Source: an uncultured Mycoplasmatota bacterium (GTDB taxonomy: Bacteria > Bacillota_I > Bacilli_A > RF39 > UBA660). From it: a stretch of DNA of 10,837 nucleotides. The stretch is from assembly GCA_900546245.1 (NCBI GenBank), contig URBY01000036.1:1-10837 (forward strand), in the 5' to 3' direction. Positions 1 to 6,139 of this stretch are shown here, piece after piece. Made by a program: the position numbers and the translations under genes. Position 1 is the stretch's first letter. Every line of letters begins with the position of its first letter. The notes under the pieces are model-generated. The model saw nothing but the letters and a program-made list of their open reading frames with translations, made no database searches and was not told where the DNA came from.

Positions 1-55
1 GAGCAACTGACTTGTAATCAGTAGGTTACGGGTTCAATTCCTGTTTTCGGCACCA
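1..55 (+). tRNA. tRNA-Thr (UGU), 5' part missing
   Basis: Partial tRNA cut by the left window edge. The anticodon stem at 6-10 pairs with 18-22, and the loop CTTGTAA puts TGT in the anticodon, which reads Thr ACA codons. A T-arm with GGTTCAATTCC follows, then the 3' acceptor strand 45-51, discriminator A52 and encoded CCA at 53-55. The 5' acceptor strand and most of the D-arm lie outside the window. It is the first visible gene of a tRNA run. Confidence 0.93.
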
Positions 56-58
56 CTT

Positions 59-142
59 GGGGAGATAGCGAAGTGGCTAAACGCGGCAGACTGTAAATCT
101 GCTCCTTAGGGTTCAGTGGTTCGAATCCACTTCTCCCCACCA
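59..142 (+). tRNA. tRNA-Tyr (GUA)
   Basis: Complete tRNA. Acceptor strands GGGGAGA (59-65) and TCTCCCC (132-138) pair perfectly. The anticodon loop CTGTAAA gives GTA (Tyr). It has the extended variable arm expected of bacterial tRNA-Tyr, a T-arm with GGTTCGAATCC, discriminator A139 and encoded CCA (140-142). Only three bases separate it from tRNA-Thr, so the two are certainly co-transcribed. Confidence 0.97.
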
Positions 143-147
143 TAGCT

Positions 148-222
148 TGCCTAGTAGCCAAGTGGTAAGGCATCAGACTTTGACTCTGACATGCGCTAGT
201 TCGAATCTAGCCTAGGCAGCCA
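148..222 (+). tRNA. tRNA-Gln (UUG)
   Basis: Acceptor strands TGCCTAG (148-154) and CTAGGCA (212-218) pair fully. The anticodon loop CTTTGAC gives TTG, reading CAA and probably CAG by wobble. Discriminator is G219, and CCA (220-222) is encoded. Third gene of the first tRNA run, five bases after tRNA-Tyr. Confidence 0.97.
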
Positions 223-238
223 TGTTTGTGTTGTATAT

Positions 239-314
239 GTCCTGTTAGCTCAGTTGGTAGAGCATTTGACTTTTAATCAAAGGGTCATGCGTTCAAGTCG
301 CATACAGGACACCA
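239..314 (+). tRNA. tRNA-Lys (UUU)
   Basis: Acceptor strands GTCCTGT (239-245) and ACAGGAC (304-310) pair perfectly. The anticodon loop CTTTTAA gives TTT (Lys). Discriminator is A311, with encoded CCA at 312-314. It closes the first tRNA run, because a strong hairpin terminator follows at once. Confidence 0.97.
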
Positions 315-324
315 TTTAGTAAGT

Positions 325-350
325 AAACTCGCAGTAATGTGAGTTTTTAT
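325..350 (+). terminator. Rho-independent terminator after tRNA-Lys
   Basis: Nine-pair stem AAACTCGCA (325-333) with TGTGAGTTT (338-346), one G-U pair, loop GTAA, continuing into a T-rich tail. It ends the Thr-Tyr-Gln-Lys transcript. Confidence 0.85.
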
Positions 351-390
351 TTGATTTTGTATAAAAATTATAAGAAAATAAAAAAAAGAC

Positions 391-419
391 TTGAAAAATT
401 CTTAATTTTATTATACAAT
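391..419 (+). promoter_or_regulatory. Sigma-A type promoter for the Leu-Ser-fMet tRNA operon
   Basis: TTGAAA at 391-396, a 17-base spacer, and TACAAT at 414-419, about 37 bases before tRNA-Leu. The predicted start is near 426. The leader would begin with a small hairpin, GTCCA (426-430) pairing with TGGAC (438-442). It lies just downstream of the previous terminator, as expected for a fresh transcription unit. Confidence 0.7.
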
Positions 420-455
420 TAAGAAGTCCAGTGATATTGGACATAATTGGTGCTT

Positions 456-544
456 GCCTTAGTGGCGGAATTGGTAGACGCACAGGACTTAAAATCCTGC
501 GTGAGTTAAATCACGTGCCGGTTCAAGTCCGGCCTGAGGCACCA
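456..544 (+). tRNA. tRNA-Leu (UAA)
   Basis: Acceptor strands GCCTTAG (456-462) and CTGAGGC (534-540) pair with one G-U. The anticodon loop CTTAAAA gives TAA, reading the UUA codons that are abundant in this AT-rich genome. A class II long variable arm (GTGAGTTAAATCAC region) is present. Discriminator is A541, with encoded CCA at 542-544. Confidence 0.97.
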
Positions 545-548
545 TTAT

Positions 549-641
549 GGAGAAATACCCAAGTCTGGCTGAAGGGACTGGTCTTGAAAACCAGGAGGTC
601 GGGTAACCGGCGCGGGGGTTCGAATCCCTCTTTCTCCGCCA
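549..641 (+). tRNA. tRNA-Ser (UGA)
   Basis: Acceptor strands GGAGAAA (549-555) and TTTCTCC (631-637) pair perfectly. The anticodon loop CTTGAAA gives TGA (Ser UCA family). It has the long, GC-rich variable arm typical of tRNA-Ser, discriminator G638 and encoded CCA (639-641). It follows tRNA-Leu by four bases. Confidence 0.97.
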
Positions 642-655
642 CTAATTTTTTACAT

Positions 656-732
656 CGCGGGATGGAGCAGTCTGGCAGCTCGTTGGGCTCATAACCCAAA
701 GGTCGTAGGTTCAAATCCTACTCCCGCAACCA
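656..732 (+). tRNA. Initiator tRNA-fMet (CAU)
   Basis: The anticodon loop CTCATAA gives CAT. Two features mark it as the initiator rather than elongator Met. The first acceptor position is an unpaired C656 opposite A728, the C1xA72 mismatch read by methionyl-tRNA formyltransferase. The anticodon stem also ends in three consecutive G-C pairs (TTGGG with CCCAA). The rest of the acceptor (GCGGGA with TCCCGC) pairs, and CCA (730-732) is encoded. Last tRNA of this operon. Confidence 0.96.
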
Positions 733-745
733 ATATTGATTAATG

Positions 746-768
746 AAGACTGCTCAGTCTTTTTTTTT
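746..768 (+). terminator. Rho-independent terminator after tRNA-fMet
   Basis: Stem AAGACT (746-751) with AGTCTT (756-761), loop GCTC, then a run of T to 768. It ends the Leu-Ser-fMet transcript. An ATG at 743 falls in this hairpin and is not a start codon. Confidence 0.85.
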
Positions 769-799
769 ATTTTCATCATATTATATAATAGGTGATAAA

Positions 800-1507
800 A
801 TGAAAGTGTATTCTCATAGAGGTGAATCGAAATATGCTCCTGAAAATACTATGAGCGCCTATTATTTAGCTTATTTAGTAGGTAGTGATGGTATAGAGAC
901 TGACTTAAGAAAAACAAAAGATGATGTACTTGTACTTATACATGATAAATCTGTTGATAGAACATCTAATTATAGTGGTAAAGTGGCTGATTATACATTT
1001 GATGAATTATTAAATATGGATTTTGGAGATGAATATTATAAGGGAGAGAAAATTGTTAGATTAACTGAATTTTTGAAAAATTTTTCTGAAAGAAATGTAA
1101 ATGTATATATTGAATTAAAAGAAACTGGTTATGAAAAACTCATAGTAGATACATTAAAACAATATAGTTTGAAAAATGTTGTGCTTATATCATTTAAATA
1201 TAATTTGCTCAAAAAAATAAGAGAAATGGATAATTCAATTAAACTTGGTTGGTTGATATATGATGTTAACGATTCAATTATTAAGGATTGCAAAAATATA
1301 AAACTAAACCATGTACTTTGTACTGCAATTTGCCTTAGCAAAGATGAGGTTACAAAACTTAAAAATAATAATTTTATTGTAAGTGCTTGGGGTGTTTTAG
1401 GTAAATCTGAAATAAAAAGATTAAAAAATATTGGTGTAGATAGAATTATATATGATAGTGGTTATGATGTGAAAAAATTTTTAAAGAAGGAAAGAAAAAA
1501 TGTATAG
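800..1507 (+). CDS. Glycerophosphodiester phosphodiesterase (GDPD family)
   Basis: A 235-residue cytoplasmic GDPD-family TIM-barrel enzyme. The family hydrolyses glycerophosphodiesters to sn-glycerol 3-phosphate and an alcohol, in phospholipid or teichoic-acid turnover. Family landmarks are visible: HRG at residues 6-8, PEN at 14-16, the acidic pair E33/D35, HD at 48-49 (catalytic histidines H6 and H48) and ELK at 105-107. No signal peptide or membrane segment is seen, and the length is normal for the short soluble type. I chose ATG 800 because AGGTGA (790-795) precedes it and the protein then opens with the family's usual MxxYSHRG. The upstream in-frame ATG at 743 lies in a terminator. Its last eight bases overlap the DUF368 gene, so the two are translationally coupled. 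A TATAAT at 784-789 sits very close to the start without a clear -35; how the operon is transcribed is uncertain. Confidence 0.93.
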   Translation: MKVYSHRGESKYAPENTMSAYYLAYLVGSDGIETDLRKTKDDVLVLIHDKSVDRTSNYSGKVADYTFDELLNMDFGDEYYKGEKIVRLTEFLKNFSERNVNVYIELKETGYEKLIVDTLKQYSLKNVVLISFKYNLLKKIREMDNSIKLGWLIYDVNDSIIKDCKNIKLNHVLCTAICLSKDEVTKLKNNNFIVSAWGVLGKSEIKRLKNIGVDRIIYDSGYDVKKFLKKERKNV

Positions 1508-2312
1508 TTTTCTTGCTTCGATATTAATTGGTATAGGCGTTGTTTTGCCGGGTGTTAGTGGATCTGCAATAGCAATACTAGTTGGTATTTATGATAAGGT
1601 TTTAACTGTACTTAATGATTCTAGTATAAGAGCAGTAAAAAAAATAATTATATTATTTCCTGTAATTATTGGAATTATGGTTGGAGTGGTTATTTTTGGT
1701 AATACACTTCTTAAAATATATGAATATTACGAATTTCAAATGAAATATATTTTTATAGGGTTAATATTTGGTGGAGTGCCTATTCTTTTTAATGAGTTAA
1801 AAGATAAGGGTGGGATTCTTAAAATGAAACCTTTAATTTTTTCTGTTATTTTTTCACTATTACTTATTGTAATTCCAAGTGTTATTAGTTATGACAATGT
1901 TTCCGATTTGAATCCTATAAAACTTTTTATAGCAGGTATTTTATACATTTCTGGTAAAATTATTCCAGGTATAAGCAGTTCGTTTTTTATGATGTTACTT
2001 GGAATGTATGAGAAGGTGTTATTAATGTTATCTGGTCCGTTTAGTTTATCTTATTTTGAATGGATATCTTTAATACCTTTTATAATTGGTATAATTGTTG
2101 GAGCAATAATTCTAATTAAGGTTGTAAATTATTTATTTAATAAATATTTATCTTTAACATATAGTATTATAATTGGGTTTGTGTGCGGTTCTACTTTATC
2201 AATATTTCCAGGGCTTGAATTTAGCTTTAGGGGTATTTTATCAATGATTTTTATGGTAATTTTTTTTCTATTAACAAATTATTTGTCTAAAAATAAGAAA
2301 AAAATCACATAA
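1500..2312 (+). CDS. DUF368 polyprenyl-phosphate transporter (PopT-type)
   Basis: A 270-residue multi-pass membrane protein of the DUF368 family. Recent work assigns the family to moving undecaprenyl phosphate (the lipid carrier of wall synthesis) back across the membrane; PopT is the name used. The sequence shows the family's internal duplication. An N-terminal LPGVSGSAIAILVGIYDKVL (residues 16-35) is echoed by IPGISSSFFMMLLGMYEKVL at about 155-174, the re-entrant PG(V/I)S motifs of each half. Hydrophobic segments fill almost the whole length. The start overlaps the GDPD gene by eight bases, and no separate promoter is visible, so it is the second gene of a coupled operon. There is no terminator after the stop; a tRNA promoter begins three bases later. 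Confidence 0.92.
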   Translation: MYSFLASILIGIGVVLPGVSGSAIAILVGIYDKVLTVLNDSSIRAVKKIIILFPVIIGIMVGVVIFGNTLLKIYEYYEFQMKYIFIGLIFGGVPILFNELKDKGGILKMKPLIFSVIFSLLLIVIPSVISYDNVSDLNPIKLFIAGILYISGKIIPGISSSFFMMLLGMYEKVLLMLSGPFSLSYFEWISLIPFIIGIIVGAIILIKVVNYLFNKYLSLTYSIIIGFVCGSTLSIFPGLEFSFRGILSMIFMVIFFLLTNYLSKNKKKIT

Positions 2313-2315
2313 GTG

Positions 2316-2345
2316 TTGACAATTACCTAGAAAATTTAGTATACT
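2316..2345 (+). promoter_or_regulatory. Sigma-A type promoter for the Asp-Phe-Arg-Pro tRNA operon
   Basis: Consensus TTGACA (2316-2321), an 18-base spacer, and TATACT (2340-2345). The predicted start is near 2352, about 17 bases before tRNA-Asp. The -35 box begins three bases after the DUF368 stop codon. Confidence 0.82.
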
Positions 2346-2368
2346 TAAATAGCAATTTGAGTATTTCT

Positions 2369-2444
2369 GGTTCCGTGGTGTAGTGGTTAACACGTCTGCC
2401 TGTCACGCAGAAGATCGCGGGTTCAAGTCCCGTCGGAACCGCCA
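2369..2444 (+). tRNA. tRNA-Asp (GUC)
   Basis: Acceptor strands GGTTCCG (2369-2375) and CGGAACC (2434-2440) pair perfectly. The anticodon loop CTGTCAC gives GTC (Asp). Discriminator is G2441, with encoded CCA at 2442-2444. First gene of the second tRNA operon. Confidence 0.97.
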
Positions 2445-2455
2445 TTATTTTTTTT

Positions 2456-2531
<76 letters not shown>

Positions 2532-2556
2532 TTTATGTTTATTAGGTCCGATGAAT

Positions 2557-2633
<77 letters not shown>

Positions 2634-2641
2634 TATATTAT

Positions 2642-2718
2642 CGGGAAGTAGCACAATTTGGCAGTGCACATGGTTTGGGACCATGAGGTTGCAGGTTCAA
2701 ATCCTGTCTTCCCGACCA
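2642..2718 (+). tRNA. tRNA-Pro (UGG)
   Basis: Acceptor strands CGGGAAG (2642-2648) and CTTCCCG (2708-2714) pair perfectly. The anticodon loop TTTGGGA gives TGG (Pro). Discriminator is A2715, with encoded CCA at 2716-2718. Last tRNA of this operon. Confidence 0.97.
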
Positions 2719-2728
2719 TTTAGTAATC

Positions 2729-2754
2729 AAACAGACTTTATAGTCTGTTTTTTT
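2729..2754 (+). terminator. Rho-independent terminator after tRNA-Pro
   Basis: Nine-pair stem AAACAGACT (2729-2737) with AGTCTGTTT (2742-2750), loop TTAT, followed by more T. It ends the Asp-Phe-Arg-Pro transcript. On the minus strand the tail after the hairpin is poor in T, so it probably does not serve the endonuclease gene well. Confidence 0.85.
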
Positions 2755-2799
2755 GTCCCAAAACATTTATCAAATTTACCTGACCTTTTGCTTCTTAAA

Positions 2800-3552
2800 C
2801 TATTCTAGTTTTATTTCATCAAATAATATTTCATCAAATAAAAGTTTCATATTTTCTTTTCTTATACTAAATTGTGTTCCATGATCATGCATTTTACCTG
2901 ATTTACTACCACTTTTATATACTCCTAGTGTAAATGATATTCTAATCTGACCTCGTTTCAATAATTGTATGAAATTACTAAATTTTTTTAATTTATAAAA
3001 CTTATATTTGTCATATCTAACATATAGTACATTATGTGAAAATTTTTTGTCACCCTCTACTAAACATACATAATTTAATTTCCTACATAATTTTTCTTCT
3101 AACAATTCAAAAGACCATGATGATAAATTGTCTATCAATTCATTATTTTTATTATATACTTCCATTATTACTTTTTTATTTTTGTAATCGATTCGTAATT
3201 TTGCAGAATATTTATTATTTATTGATTTTAAAAATTCCCCATATAAAACGAAATTAAGAATTTTATAATTATTACTATCTAAGTAGCCATATTTATCATA
3301 TAGTCTTTTTGTTTCAAGTACATAACTATCTGGTGTTGCACAAAATAAATCAATATAATTTTCTCTTTTACTCACTTTTGATTTAATCTCAACAGTATTG
3401 TAGTCAGGTATTTCAAAATTATCAGGATTTATTTCTAGCAAATTTTCAAGAGTTTTTCCTGTTACACTTTTATTTTTATTTTTACATTCTATCCAGCCTA
3501 AACTTTTAATTTTATCGAGTTTTTCTTTTAATGTTAATATATCGCTATTCAT
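2800..3552 (-). CDS. MvaI/BcnI-family type II restriction endonuclease-like protein
   Basis: A 250-residue protein resembling the MvaI/BcnI restriction endonuclease family, whose founders are monomeric enzymes cutting CCWGG or CCSGG and structurally akin to MutH. Visible landmarks are GKTLENLL (32-39); IPD followed by VEIKSK (D50, E55, K57), the PD-(D/E)XK metal site; and HDHGTQF (222-228) with a basic tract before it, matching the family's C-terminal His-containing motif. Length fits the family. The start has a strong AGGAGGT eight bases upstream (on the plus strand ACCTCCT at 3560-3566). No cognate cytosine methyltransferase lies nearby; the neighbour is a divergent HerA-like ATPase. Specificity cannot be read from sequence. 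It could be an orphan restriction enzyme, part of a defence or repair module, or a MutH-like nicking enzyme. The C-terminus carries a short tandem duplication. Confidence 0.8.
   Translation of the reverse strand: MNSDILTLKEKLDKIKSLGWIECKNKNKSVTGKTLENLLEINPDNFEIPDYNTVEIKSKVSKRENYIDLFCATPDSYVLETKRLYDKYGYLDSNNYKILNFVLYGEFLKSINNKYSAKLRIDYKNKKVIMEVYNKNNELIDNLSSWSFELLEEKLCRKLNYVCLVEGDKKFSHNVLYVRYDKYKFYKLKKFSNFIQLLKRGQIRISFTLGVYKSGSKSGKMHDHGTQFSIRKENMKLLFDEILFDEIKLE
2813..2842. repeat. 15-bp tandem duplication in the endonuclease gene
   Basis: Two adjacent 15-bp units, 2813-2827 and 2828-2842, identical except for the last base. They encode the repeated LFDEI-LFDEI near the C-terminus of the MvaI-like protein. 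The unit length is a multiple of three, so the frame is kept. Confidence 0.85.
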
Positions 3553-3597
3553 AAAAATTACCTCCTATATATCTTATTATCCATAAATTATGCAAAA

Positions 3598-3657
3598 TCC
3601 CCTATATTTATTGTAAAATATAATATTATATGATAAAATTATTATGAGAATAGGGGA
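3598..3657. repeat. 8-bp inverted repeat spanning the divergent promoter region
   Basis: TCCCCTAT at 3598-3605 is the exact reverse complement of ATAGGGGA at 3650-3657, 44 bases apart. These are the only C/G-rich blocks in a very AT-rich intergenic region. The right arm contains the AGGGG ribosome binding site of the HerA-like gene. The arms flank the likely promoter of that gene, so they could be a paired protein-binding site; this is inference. Confidence 0.5.
3611..3639 (+). promoter_or_regulatory. Likely promoter for the HerA-like gene
   Basis: TTGTAA (3611-3616), a 17-base spacer, and TAAAAT (3634-3639) preceded by TGA, which makes an extended -10. The predicted start is near 3646, giving a leader of about 20 bases that holds AGGGG at 3652-3656. 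Confidence 0.5.
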
Positions 3658-3665
3658 AGATTAGT

Positions 3666-5408
3666 ATGCTAGGAAATATAATATCAATAGAAGGAAATTT
3701 AGTTGTTATAAAACTATCTATTGACTTAACAAGTAAAGTTGGACTTTTAAATATCCATGTTGCATTTGATTCAAATGGAGATACTATTATTGGTGAAATT
3801 GTGTCACTAAGTTTAACAGAAGCTAAAATTATGTTACTAGGAGAGATTAGTAACAATAATTTTATTTCTGGGGTTAACAAAAAGCCATCGTTTTCTGCTA
3901 ATGTAAGAATTATAAATAAGAATGAACTTGATCTAATTGTTGGAAATTCATATAGTAGTCATGCTGTCAATTTTGGAAGATTGCCACTATATTCAGGTTA
4001 TCCATTAAATATAGATCCAAATAAGTTCTTTTCTGAACATTTTTGTATAGTTGGTAATTCTGGAAGCGGAAAAAGTTCATCAGTTGCCAGAATATTTCAA
4101 AATTTATTTTTAAATAATAAGCCAAAAACGAATATTTTTATTTTTGATGTTTTTGGTGAATATCATACTGCATTGAATAATGTTAATAATATTAGTTATA
4201 AATCTTATACAACTGATATTAATGATGTTGATAATAACAAAAATTATCTTGTTAAAATACCAATATGGTTATTAGACGCTGATGATATGGCACTTTTATT
4301 AGAAGCAGAAAGTTATGTACAAATACCAATTATTGAGAAGATGCTTAGAATAGTTACTATATATTCAATGGACGAAAGTGAAAAAGAAAAGCATATTAAC
4401 GATATAATTGCAAGAGCAACACTTGAAATTTTATATAGTGGAAAACCTGCAAGTCAATTAAGAGATCAAATTCTAGCAATTTTTACAACATTTAAAACAA
4501 AAACACTAAATCTTGAAACAGAGGTTAGAGTCCCTGGATGGACAAGAACATTAAAACAATGTTTAATTTTAGATAAGGATGGTAAAATTGCAGATATTGA
4601 GTTAGTATCAAATTTTTTCAAAAAATTTATGACTACAGATATTGAACTTAATCCTGCAAATGGCAAATTATTTTATACACTAGAAAATTTATATGATGCT
4701 CTTGAACTTGCATTTATTTCAGAAGGTATATTAAAGAGTGATGCAATTTATGAAAAGTTAAATGTTCTAAGAGTTAGACTTAAATCAATATTAAATAGTA
4801 ACTATGGTGATTATTACAGAGTGGATGAGTATATAACTAAAGAAGATTTTGTAAGATCATTAAATGAAAATGGTAAGTATAATATCGTAAATTTCAATAT
4901 AAATAATATTACAGATAGACAAGCAAAAGTAATGATAAAAATATTTTCTAAGATGTTATTTGAATATAATGCCAGACTAGAAGATAGAGCATCGTATCCA
5001 GTTCATATTTTTATTGAAGAAGCACATAGATATATTCAAAAAGATAGAGATATTGATTTAATAGGATATAATATTTTTGAAAAAATTGCAAAAGAAGGTC
5101 GTAAATATGGAGTAATATTAGGCTTAATAACACAAAGACCTTCAGAATTAAGTGATACAACATTATCACAATGTTCAAATTATTTAATTCTTAGAATTAT
5201 TAATCCAAAGGATCTTGATTATATAAAAAATGTTATATCAAATATGAGTGATGAAATGATTGCTAAAATAAAAAGTTTACAACCAGGATATACATTAATG
5301 TTTGGAAGTGCTTTTAAAGTTCCAATAATTTCTAAATTTGATATGCCTAATCCAACACCATATTCAAGAAATGTAGATATAAGTAATACTTGGTATAAAA
5401 ATGAATAA
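3666..5408 (+). CDS. HerA-like (DUF87) hexameric DNA-translocase ATPase
   Basis: A 580-residue HerA/FtsK-superfamily ATPase, expected to form a ring that pumps double-stranded DNA, often in partnership with a nuclease. The N-terminal about 105 residues look like the beta-rich HAS-barrel of HerA. Walker A is GNSGSGKS (130-137), with K136. A first Walker B-like strand is IFIFDVFGEYH (157-167), and the helical insert runs about 200-400. The second acidic strand is HIFIEEAH (447-454), with the E-E pair usual in this clade. GRKYG (478-482), TQRP (489-492) and R510 are candidate sensor and arginine-finger elements. No membrane segment is seen. The ATG at 3666 is preceded by AGGGG, nine bases away. 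It is divergent from the MvaI-like endonuclease gene. No NurA or Sir2 partner is present. It ends in a bidirectional terminator. Confidence 0.9.
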   Translation: MLGNIISIEGNLVVIKLSIDLTSKVGLLNIHVAFDSNGDTIIGEIVSLSLTEAKIMLLGEISNNNFISGVNKKPSFSANVRIINKNELDLIVGNSYSSHAVNFGRLPLYSGYPLNIDPNKFFSEHFCIVGNSGSGKSSSVARIFQNLFLNNKPKTNIFIFDVFGEYHTALNNVNNISYKSYTTDINDVDNNKNYLVKIPIWLLDADDMALLLEAESYVQIPIIEKMLRIVTIYSMDESEKEKHINDIIARATLEILYSGKPASQLRDQILAIFTTFKTKTLNLETEVRVPGWTRTLKQCLILDKDGKIADIELVSNFFKKFMTTDIELNPANGKLFYTLENLYDALELAFISEGILKSDAIYEKLNVLRVRLKSILNSNYGDYYRVDEYITKEDFVRSLNENGKYNIVNFNINNITDRQAKVMIKIFSKMLFEYNARLEDRASYPVHIFIEEAHRYIQKDRDIDLIGYNIFEKIAKEGRKYGVILGLITQRPSELSDTTLSQCSNYLILRIINPKDLDYIKNVISNMSDEMIAKIKSLQPGYTLMFGSAFKVPIISKFDMPNPTPYSRNVDISNTWYKNE

Positions 5409-5440
5409 AAAAACTTCTATTATTTTCAATAGAAGTTTTT
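5409..5440. terminator. Bidirectional terminator between convergent genes
   Basis: Thirteen-pair stem, 5409-5421 with 5428-5440 (AAAAACTTCTATT and its complement), with a six-base loop. T runs occur on both strands. It lies immediately after the HerA-like stop and touches the stop of the convergent 75-residue gene, so it can serve both. Confidence 0.88.
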
Positions 5441-5667
5441 TATTTATTTAGTTTATAATATTTATATGAAAATGGATTAATACTTATTATCTCAATATAA
5501 TTTGATAAATTTTTTGTAATATCATAAGTAATTTTATCTATATCATTGATATAATCTTTTTTTATCATTTTTTTAATTAAATCGTATAAACTAATATTAT
5601 AATTTTTTTGTTTTAATATTTCGTTTGATATTCTAATAACTTCATCATTACGTAAATTTTTATCCAT
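5440..5667 (-). CDS. Small hypothetical protein, 75 residues
   Basis: Not recognised. A 75-residue, lysine- and isoleucine-rich protein with no membrane segment or signal peptide. Predicted helical stretches occur around residues 7-20 and 25-36, followed by a region rich in I, N and Y ending in NPFSYKYYKLNK. It looks real: a good ribosome binding site GGTGG lies five to seven bases before the ATG, a -10/-35 pair lies upstream, and it ends in a shared bidirectional terminator. It is divergent from the XRE regulator gene, which might control it; that link is only positional. Confidence 0.62.
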   Translation of the reverse strand: MDKNLRNDEVIRISNEILKQKNYNISLYDLIKKMIKKDYINDIDKITYDITKNLSNYIEIISINPFSYKYYKLNK

Positions 5668-5684
5668 TGTTAACCACCAGTATA

Positions 5685-5713
5685 ATTATATCATATAATA
5701 TCGTTTTTGACTA
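5685..5713 (-). promoter_or_regulatory. Likely promoter for the 75-residue gene
   Basis: On the minus strand, TAGTCA (5713-5708), a 17-base spacer, then a perfect TATAAT (5690-5685), close to the ribosome binding site of the gene. Its -35 lies back to back with the XRE gene's promoter region. Confidence 0.45.
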
Positions 5714-5735
5714 GGTGTATATTAATAAAAAATTT

Positions 5736-5745
5736 AAGTATACTT
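5736..5745. promoter_or_regulatory. Palindrome over the -10 of the XRE gene
   Basis: AAGTATACTT is a perfect 10-bp palindrome. It contains TATACT (5739-5744), a plausible -10 for the XRE gene, with a poor -35 (TGTATA at 5716-5721, 17 bases away). A palindrome on the -10 of an XRE gene could be its own operator. The TATA core makes short palindromes common in such DNA, so this is tentative. Confidence 0.35.
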
Positions 5746-5766
5746 TTATAAAGTGGTGGTGTTTAT

Positions 5767-6054
5767 ATGGAAACAAGTACTTTAGACAAGTATATTTTAA
5801 AAGAATGTTTTGCAATTAATTTAAAATGGTATCGATTTAATAAAAATTATACACAGGAATATTTAGCCGAATTGTCAAATTTAACTGCTAAATATATTAG
5901 TGACCTTGAAAGAGGAAAGTATTCACCAAGTTTAAGTAAGATAGAGGCATTAGCTAACGCTTTAGAAATAGAACCATTCTTACTATTAAAACCCGATCAT
6001 ATGGGATATAATGAAAGCGGTAGAGTTGATAAAAAAGATAGAAAAATAAAGTAA
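5767..6054 (+). CDS. XRE-family helix-turn-helix transcriptional regulator
   Basis: A 95-residue DNA-binding protein with one Cro/C1-type HTH domain (about residues 14-72). The motif is TQEYLAELSNL (29-39) for the first helix, then TAKYISDLERGK (40-51) for the recognition helix, followed by the family's usual SPSLSKIEALANALEI. After the domain only a short charged tail remains (KKDRKIK), with no ligand or dimerisation domain. GTGGTGGTG lies just upstream of the ATG as ribosome binding site. It is divergent from the 75-residue gene. Its targets are unknown; single-domain XRE proteins often regulate themselves and a neighbour. Confidence 0.9.
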   Translation: METSTLDKYILKECFAINLKWYRFNKNYTQEYLAELSNLTAKYISDLERGKYSPSLSKIEALANALEIEPFLLLKPDHMGYNESGRVDKKDRKIK

Positions 6055-6086
6055 TTTTACATATATAAGTATAATTGATTACTTTT
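6048..6086 (+). terminator. Weak hairpin after the XRE gene
   Basis: AAAGTAAT (6048-6055, including the XRE stop codon) pairs with ATTACTTT (6078-6085), and T runs on to 6087. The loop is 22 bases and the stem is AT-rich, so termination may be partial. Confidence 0.35.
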
Positions 6087-6111
6087 TGTATACAATAACA
6101 ATGTTATTTAT

Positions 6112-6119
6112 GATATAAT
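6112..6119 (+). promoter_or_regulatory. Extended -10 promoter for the DUF1292 gene
   Basis: TGA directly followed by TATAAT (6114-6119), an extended -10. No good -35 exists at 17 bases. A small inverted repeat, AATAAC (6094-6099) and GTTATT (6103-6108), sits just upstream. The start would be near 6126, leaving a leader of about 14 bases with the GGAGG site. Confidence 0.5.
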
Positions 6120-6139
6120 TAATTTGTATGGAGGAAAAA

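Noticed and set aside
431..714. Open frames on both strands over 431-714
   Set aside because: They are made of tRNA-Leu, tRNA-Ser and tRNA-fMet sequence and are not genes.
743..799. N-terminal extension of the GDPD gene from ATG 743
   Set aside because: The ATG lies in the tRNA-fMet terminator and has no ribosome binding site. The family N-terminus begins at ATG 800, which has AGGTGA before it.
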